Assembly: GCA_023269935.1 (NCBI GenBank)
Contig: JAGDXC010000014.1
Span: 39,402-103,401, forward strand
Origin: Thermocladium sp.
Lineage (GTDB): Archaea > Thermoproteota > Thermoprotei > Thermoproteales > Thermocladiaceae
Length of the DNA: 64,000 bases
Direction: 5' to 3'
The notes beneath the pieces were generated by a model, which worked only from the letters and a program-made list of their open reading frames with translations, had not been told where the DNA came from and searched no databases. Made by a program: the position numbers and the translations under genes. Position 1 is the stretch's first letter, and every line of letters begins with the position of its first letter. Shown here one piece after another: positions 61,844-64,000 of the stretch.

Positions 61844-63040
61844 TTATGTGGAATCCAATACATCTAATTGAACCAGCTTAGCCTGTATCCCCAGTAATCC
61901 ACTTATTGACGGGGACACGCCAACCCCATCAACTAGACCCTCCACGCTTATGCCGCCCTCGCTTCTCAACACGATCTCTGCCACTCGTTCTCCGATGGGT
62001 ATAAGCCTCAGGAAACGCACCTGCTTAGTTCTCCTTCCCTGCCTAACTCGCTTACCCTCTAGAAGCGTGGAAAGAGCAGAGAGAGAGCCTGGCGGAGGGG
62101 GCTCATTGAATATAACTAGGCCTCTATAGGTTCTCTCCTTATCTATATCCTCCTTAAGCTGCTCTACATCCCTCCTAGAGACCCGCAGGAAACCCCTTAA
62201 CTCAAGGAATCCAAGGAGCCCCGGCGCAGGCAGTTGCCTGCTGCGTGGATTACTCAATTGAAGAATAACCCTCTCATCACTGAGTACCCTAGCCTCGCTA
62301 TCCTTCAGGGGGGAATGAATCACCACTGATCCAGCATTAAGCCTAGAGGCTAAATCCGCGAGAGGCGGCGGGCTCCGCATTAGTTTCCTATAAGTCCCAG
62401 CAGCATATATCGGCATCACGATTATTGAAACAGAGAGCGAGGGAAGAGACACCACTGCAACAATATCAGGTGATCTACTGAACTCCTTGCCGGTGATTGC
62501 TTGAACTCTCTTTCCAATTAATCTATTCAATTCACGCTTAATCGACTCCGAGCTGGGGGCAGCCGCCTCCATGGATAGCCTCAAATCAGCGTCAAGTAGT
62601 TCCCGGGGCAGCATGGTGCCTACCTGAAACGTGGAGAACTCGATATTAATGGATGACATCGTCGATGCAGTAATCTTCGCCGCCTCATCCACTAGCCTAA
62701 ACACGTCGCGACACACTGGACACTCAACCCTATCAATGCGGCGATTCATTCTGTCCATTAAGAAACGCGCACTGGGTCCATGCCCGGATGCAGCCAACAT
62801 AGCCAATAAATCAACGGCACTTGACTCACCCAACTTAACCCGCCTAACTAGATCCATGTGAATGACATCCTTAATAGATCGACCCCTCTCCCAATTCTCC
62901 AATCCATAACCACTCAATGCAAAGAGCCGCCCCAAACAGTGATCACAGAGCGGGTACTTAGATAAAACATTAATTGCAGTATTTATGAAGTCCATGAAAC
63001 AGCCATAAATATCAGAATTTAAAGCTTGGGCTCCAACCAA
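61844..63040 (-). CDS. pus10: tRNA pseudouridine synthase Pus10, eroded catalytic motif
   Basis: Pus10 makes pseudouridine 54 and 55 in archaeal tRNA. The 398-residue product has the N-terminal CDHCLGRLFALSGYGLENWERG (zinc and THUMP entry) and CPVCRDVF, the THUMP-like middle, and the C-terminal domain with GTYRKLMRSPPP. The catalytic GRED(I/V)DVRMLG-x-GRPF motif is not found; LKDSEARVLSDERVILQLSNPRSR takes its place, keeping one D and the later NPR. It may be inactive, act on a single site, or use a shifted residue. It overlaps dph6 by 22 nt. Confidence 0.85.
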   Translation of the reverse strand: MVGAQALNSDIYGCFMDFINTAINVLSKYPLCDHCLGRLFALSGYGLENWERGRSIKDVIHMDLVRRVKLGESSAVDLLAMLAASGHGPSARFLMDRMNRRIDRVECPVCRDVFRLVDEAAKITASTMSSINIEFSTFQVGTMLPRELLDADLRLSMEAAAPSSESIKRELNRLIGKRVQAITGKEFSRSPDIVAVVSLPSLSVSIIVMPIYAAGTYRKLMRSPPPLADLASRLNAGSVVIHSPLKDSEARVLSDERVILQLSNPRSRQLPAPGLLGFLELRGFLRVSRRDVEQLKEDIDKERTYRGLVIFNEPPPPGSLSALSTLLEGKRVRQGRRTKQVRFLRLIPIGERVAEIVLRSEGGISVEGLVDGVGVSPSISGLLGIQAKLVQLDVLDST

Positions 63041-63690
63041 ACCCGCCTCAAGGAATAAACCCAGGAATACTCACCCAACCGAGTGGGGACTCCCTCCACC
63101 GCAACTCGAGCCGAGAAAAAAGGAGCATCAACAACGAGAGTCTCCGCTTCACCGCCCTCAAACGCGGCATTAAACCCAAACCTACGTGATAACCTGATCA
63201 ACTCCTCAACATCCCTGGAATCAATAATCCGCCCCAGGAATATTGGGGGAATGCCGAGGGCAGTTATGGATATAATCATGAATTGAAAACCATGCCCAAC
63301 CAACCACCGCAAGTAATTTCCCTGATCCTTTCGCCAAAGCGGATTAAATACCCGCAAACCAACTGCCCCCGCCGCAACGCTTACCCTAATTCTCTGAAAA
63401 TCACTCAATAAAGCACCAGTAACAATGCCCTCAACCCCACGCGACGCCGCTAGACGAAGACCCCTCACTAGATCCTCCTCCTCATTGCCCCCAACATCAA
63501 TAAAGAGAACAGGCACGCCCAATGCCTCTCCCTGCATGGAGACGGCATCAATGGGTACATGAAACAACATGGAGTCCCCACGAGACGGCCTAAACGTCAA
63601 TAAGCAATCCACGCGAAATCCATGCATGACAGCCCAATGAAACGCGAACACGGAGTCCTTTCCACCGGAAAACATCACGCATACCCGCAT
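63019..63690 (-). CDS. dph6: Diphthine--ammonia ligase Dph6
   Basis: Dph6 amidates diphthine on elongation factor 2 to finish diphthamide. The 223-residue ATP-pyrophosphatase has the PP-loop MFSGGKDSVFAFHWA at the N-terminus, VEGIVTGALLSDFQRIRV, the NPLWRKDQGNYL region and the C-terminal EGGEAETLVVDAPFFSARV. All are characteristic of the family. It overlaps the downstream pus10 gene by 22 nt, forming a two-gene transcript. Confidence 0.95.
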   Translation of the reverse strand: MRVCVMFSGGKDSVFAFHWAVMHGFRVDCLLTFRPSRGDSMLFHVPIDAVSMQGEALGVPVLFIDVGGNEEEDLVRGLRLAASRGVEGIVTGALLSDFQRIRVSVAAGAVGLRVFNPLWRKDQGNYLRWLVGHGFQFMIISITALGIPPIFLGRIIDSRDVEELIRLSRRFGFNAAFEGGEAETLVVDAPFFSARVAVEGVPTRLGEYSWVYSLRRVWLEPKL

Positions 63691-63744
63691 GATTATATCA
63701 AGACAGGATGGGTATTAAAGATTCATCCAACCACCGGCGAAACC

Positions 63745-64000
63745 GCTTACACGCCCACCGCCTGCACCTCCGGGTACTTGGGAGTGGCGGGCTCCCCCCT
63801 CGGAAACCCTCGGGGGATACACCCCCACCCCATCAAGCCCGTCTTCTACGGGAACCCTACCCACCCCCGAGACGGAGAACCGCCCCGGAAGCGGATGGCT
63901 GCCTATTTTCGGGGGGAGCTTCCCGCTTAGATGCCTTCAGCGGTTATCCCCTACGGCGTGGCTGCCCGGCACTGCCCTACCAGACAACCGGTACACTAGA
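63745..64000 (-). rRNA. 23S ribosomal RNA, 3' part
   Basis: Read on the minus strand from base 64000, the sequence contains ctagtgtaccggttgtctgg, ggataaccgctgaaggcat and tctaagcgggaagc, the conserved domain VI of 23S rRNA, and ends in a GC-rich terminal region with gtacccggaggtgcaggcgg-like blocks. The rest of the gene lies beyond the window. The 3' end near 63745 is estimated from the fall in GC content and could be off by 30 nt. It is transcribed opposite to the 5S gene. Confidence 0.88.

Noticed and set aside
63622..63930. 102-codon frame at the end of the window
   Set aside because: It runs over the 23S rRNA 3' region and the dph6 start; rRNA explains the sequence.
1..64000. CRISPR arrays, prophage or intact insertion sequences
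   Set aside because: No regularly spaced repeats, capsid, integrase or transposase genes were seen anywhere in the window.

Overview
The window comes from a hyperthermophilic crenarchaeon, most likely of the Thermoproteaceae (the Caldivirga / Vulcanisaeta / Thermocladium side; this placement is inference). Supporting signs are archaeal information-processing genes (TFB, a TFE-beta homologue, Gar1, RpoP, archaeal AspRS, GatDE, L15e, RtcB), 5S and 23S rRNA genes of crenarchaeal type, an fba-pfp glycolytic pair like that described in Thermoproteus tenax, a tRNA with a non-canonical intron, a C/D box guide RNA, and AT-rich TATA boxes about 25-27 nt upstream of start codons, implying mostly leaderless mRNAs. 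No prophage, CRISPR array or intact insertion sequence was seen; the block is mostly chromosomal core.

Layout. 1-3.8 kb: a truncated DUF123 gene, a V4R-like protein and three futalosine-pathway menaquinone genes (mqnE, mqnA, mqnD). 4.2-10.4 kb: a complete peptide/sugar ABC importer, with a terminator and a fresh promoter between the binding protein and the permeases. 10.4-14 kb: DedA protein, coiled-coil surface protein, coiled-coil/nuclease-like protein, small membrane protein. 14-20 kb: tungsten aldehyde:ferredoxin oxidoreductase, GNAT acetyltransferase, 1-Cys peroxiredoxin, M20 peptidase, hexulose-phosphate synthase. 20.6-26 kb: gar1-tfb, the hydroxybutyryl-CoA dehydrogenase/crotonyl-CoA hydratase fusion with a thiolase (end of the dicarboxylate/4-hydroxybutyrate cycle), TFE-beta, ThpR. 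26-33.5 kb: CoA-disulfide-reductase-like flavoprotein, a winged-helix/membrane pair, an exported protein, transporters, glycosyltransferase. 33.5-38.2 kb: a run of RNA and DNA genes on the minus strand (rtcB, translin, endonuclease V, KH/NusA-like protein, aspS). 38.4-49 kb: glycosyltransferase, split tRNA-Val, geranylgeranyl reductase, gatDE, nadM-rpoP, moeA with a tandem MoaC, hydroxyacid dehydrogenase, ubiX. 49.4-56.4 kb: a RACo-like ferredoxin/ASKHA protein, thioesterase, Lrp regulator, CbiB, MFS and anion transporters. 56.4-64 kb: sirtuin, a divergent Rpp30, L15e, fba-pfp, 5S rRNA, C/D sRNA, Dph6-Pus10, and the 3' part of 23S rRNA.

The genes fit an autotrophic or facultatively autotrophic anaerobe or microaerophile: carbon fixation by the 4-hydroxybutyrate route, reversible PPi-dependent glycolysis, menaquinone respiration, Mo/W cofactor enzymes and archaeal lipid synthesis. 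The most unusual items are the tandem MoaC whose two halves have lost different catalytic acids, the tRNA-Val gene interrupted in its T arm, a C/D guide RNA overlapping a stop codon and aimed at the tRNA T arm, a shortened L15e beside a minimal Rpp30-like protein, a Pus10 with an eroded catalytic motif, a RACo-type protein without visible corrinoid partners, and several palindromic remnants in the long gaps that look like IS200/IS605 ends.
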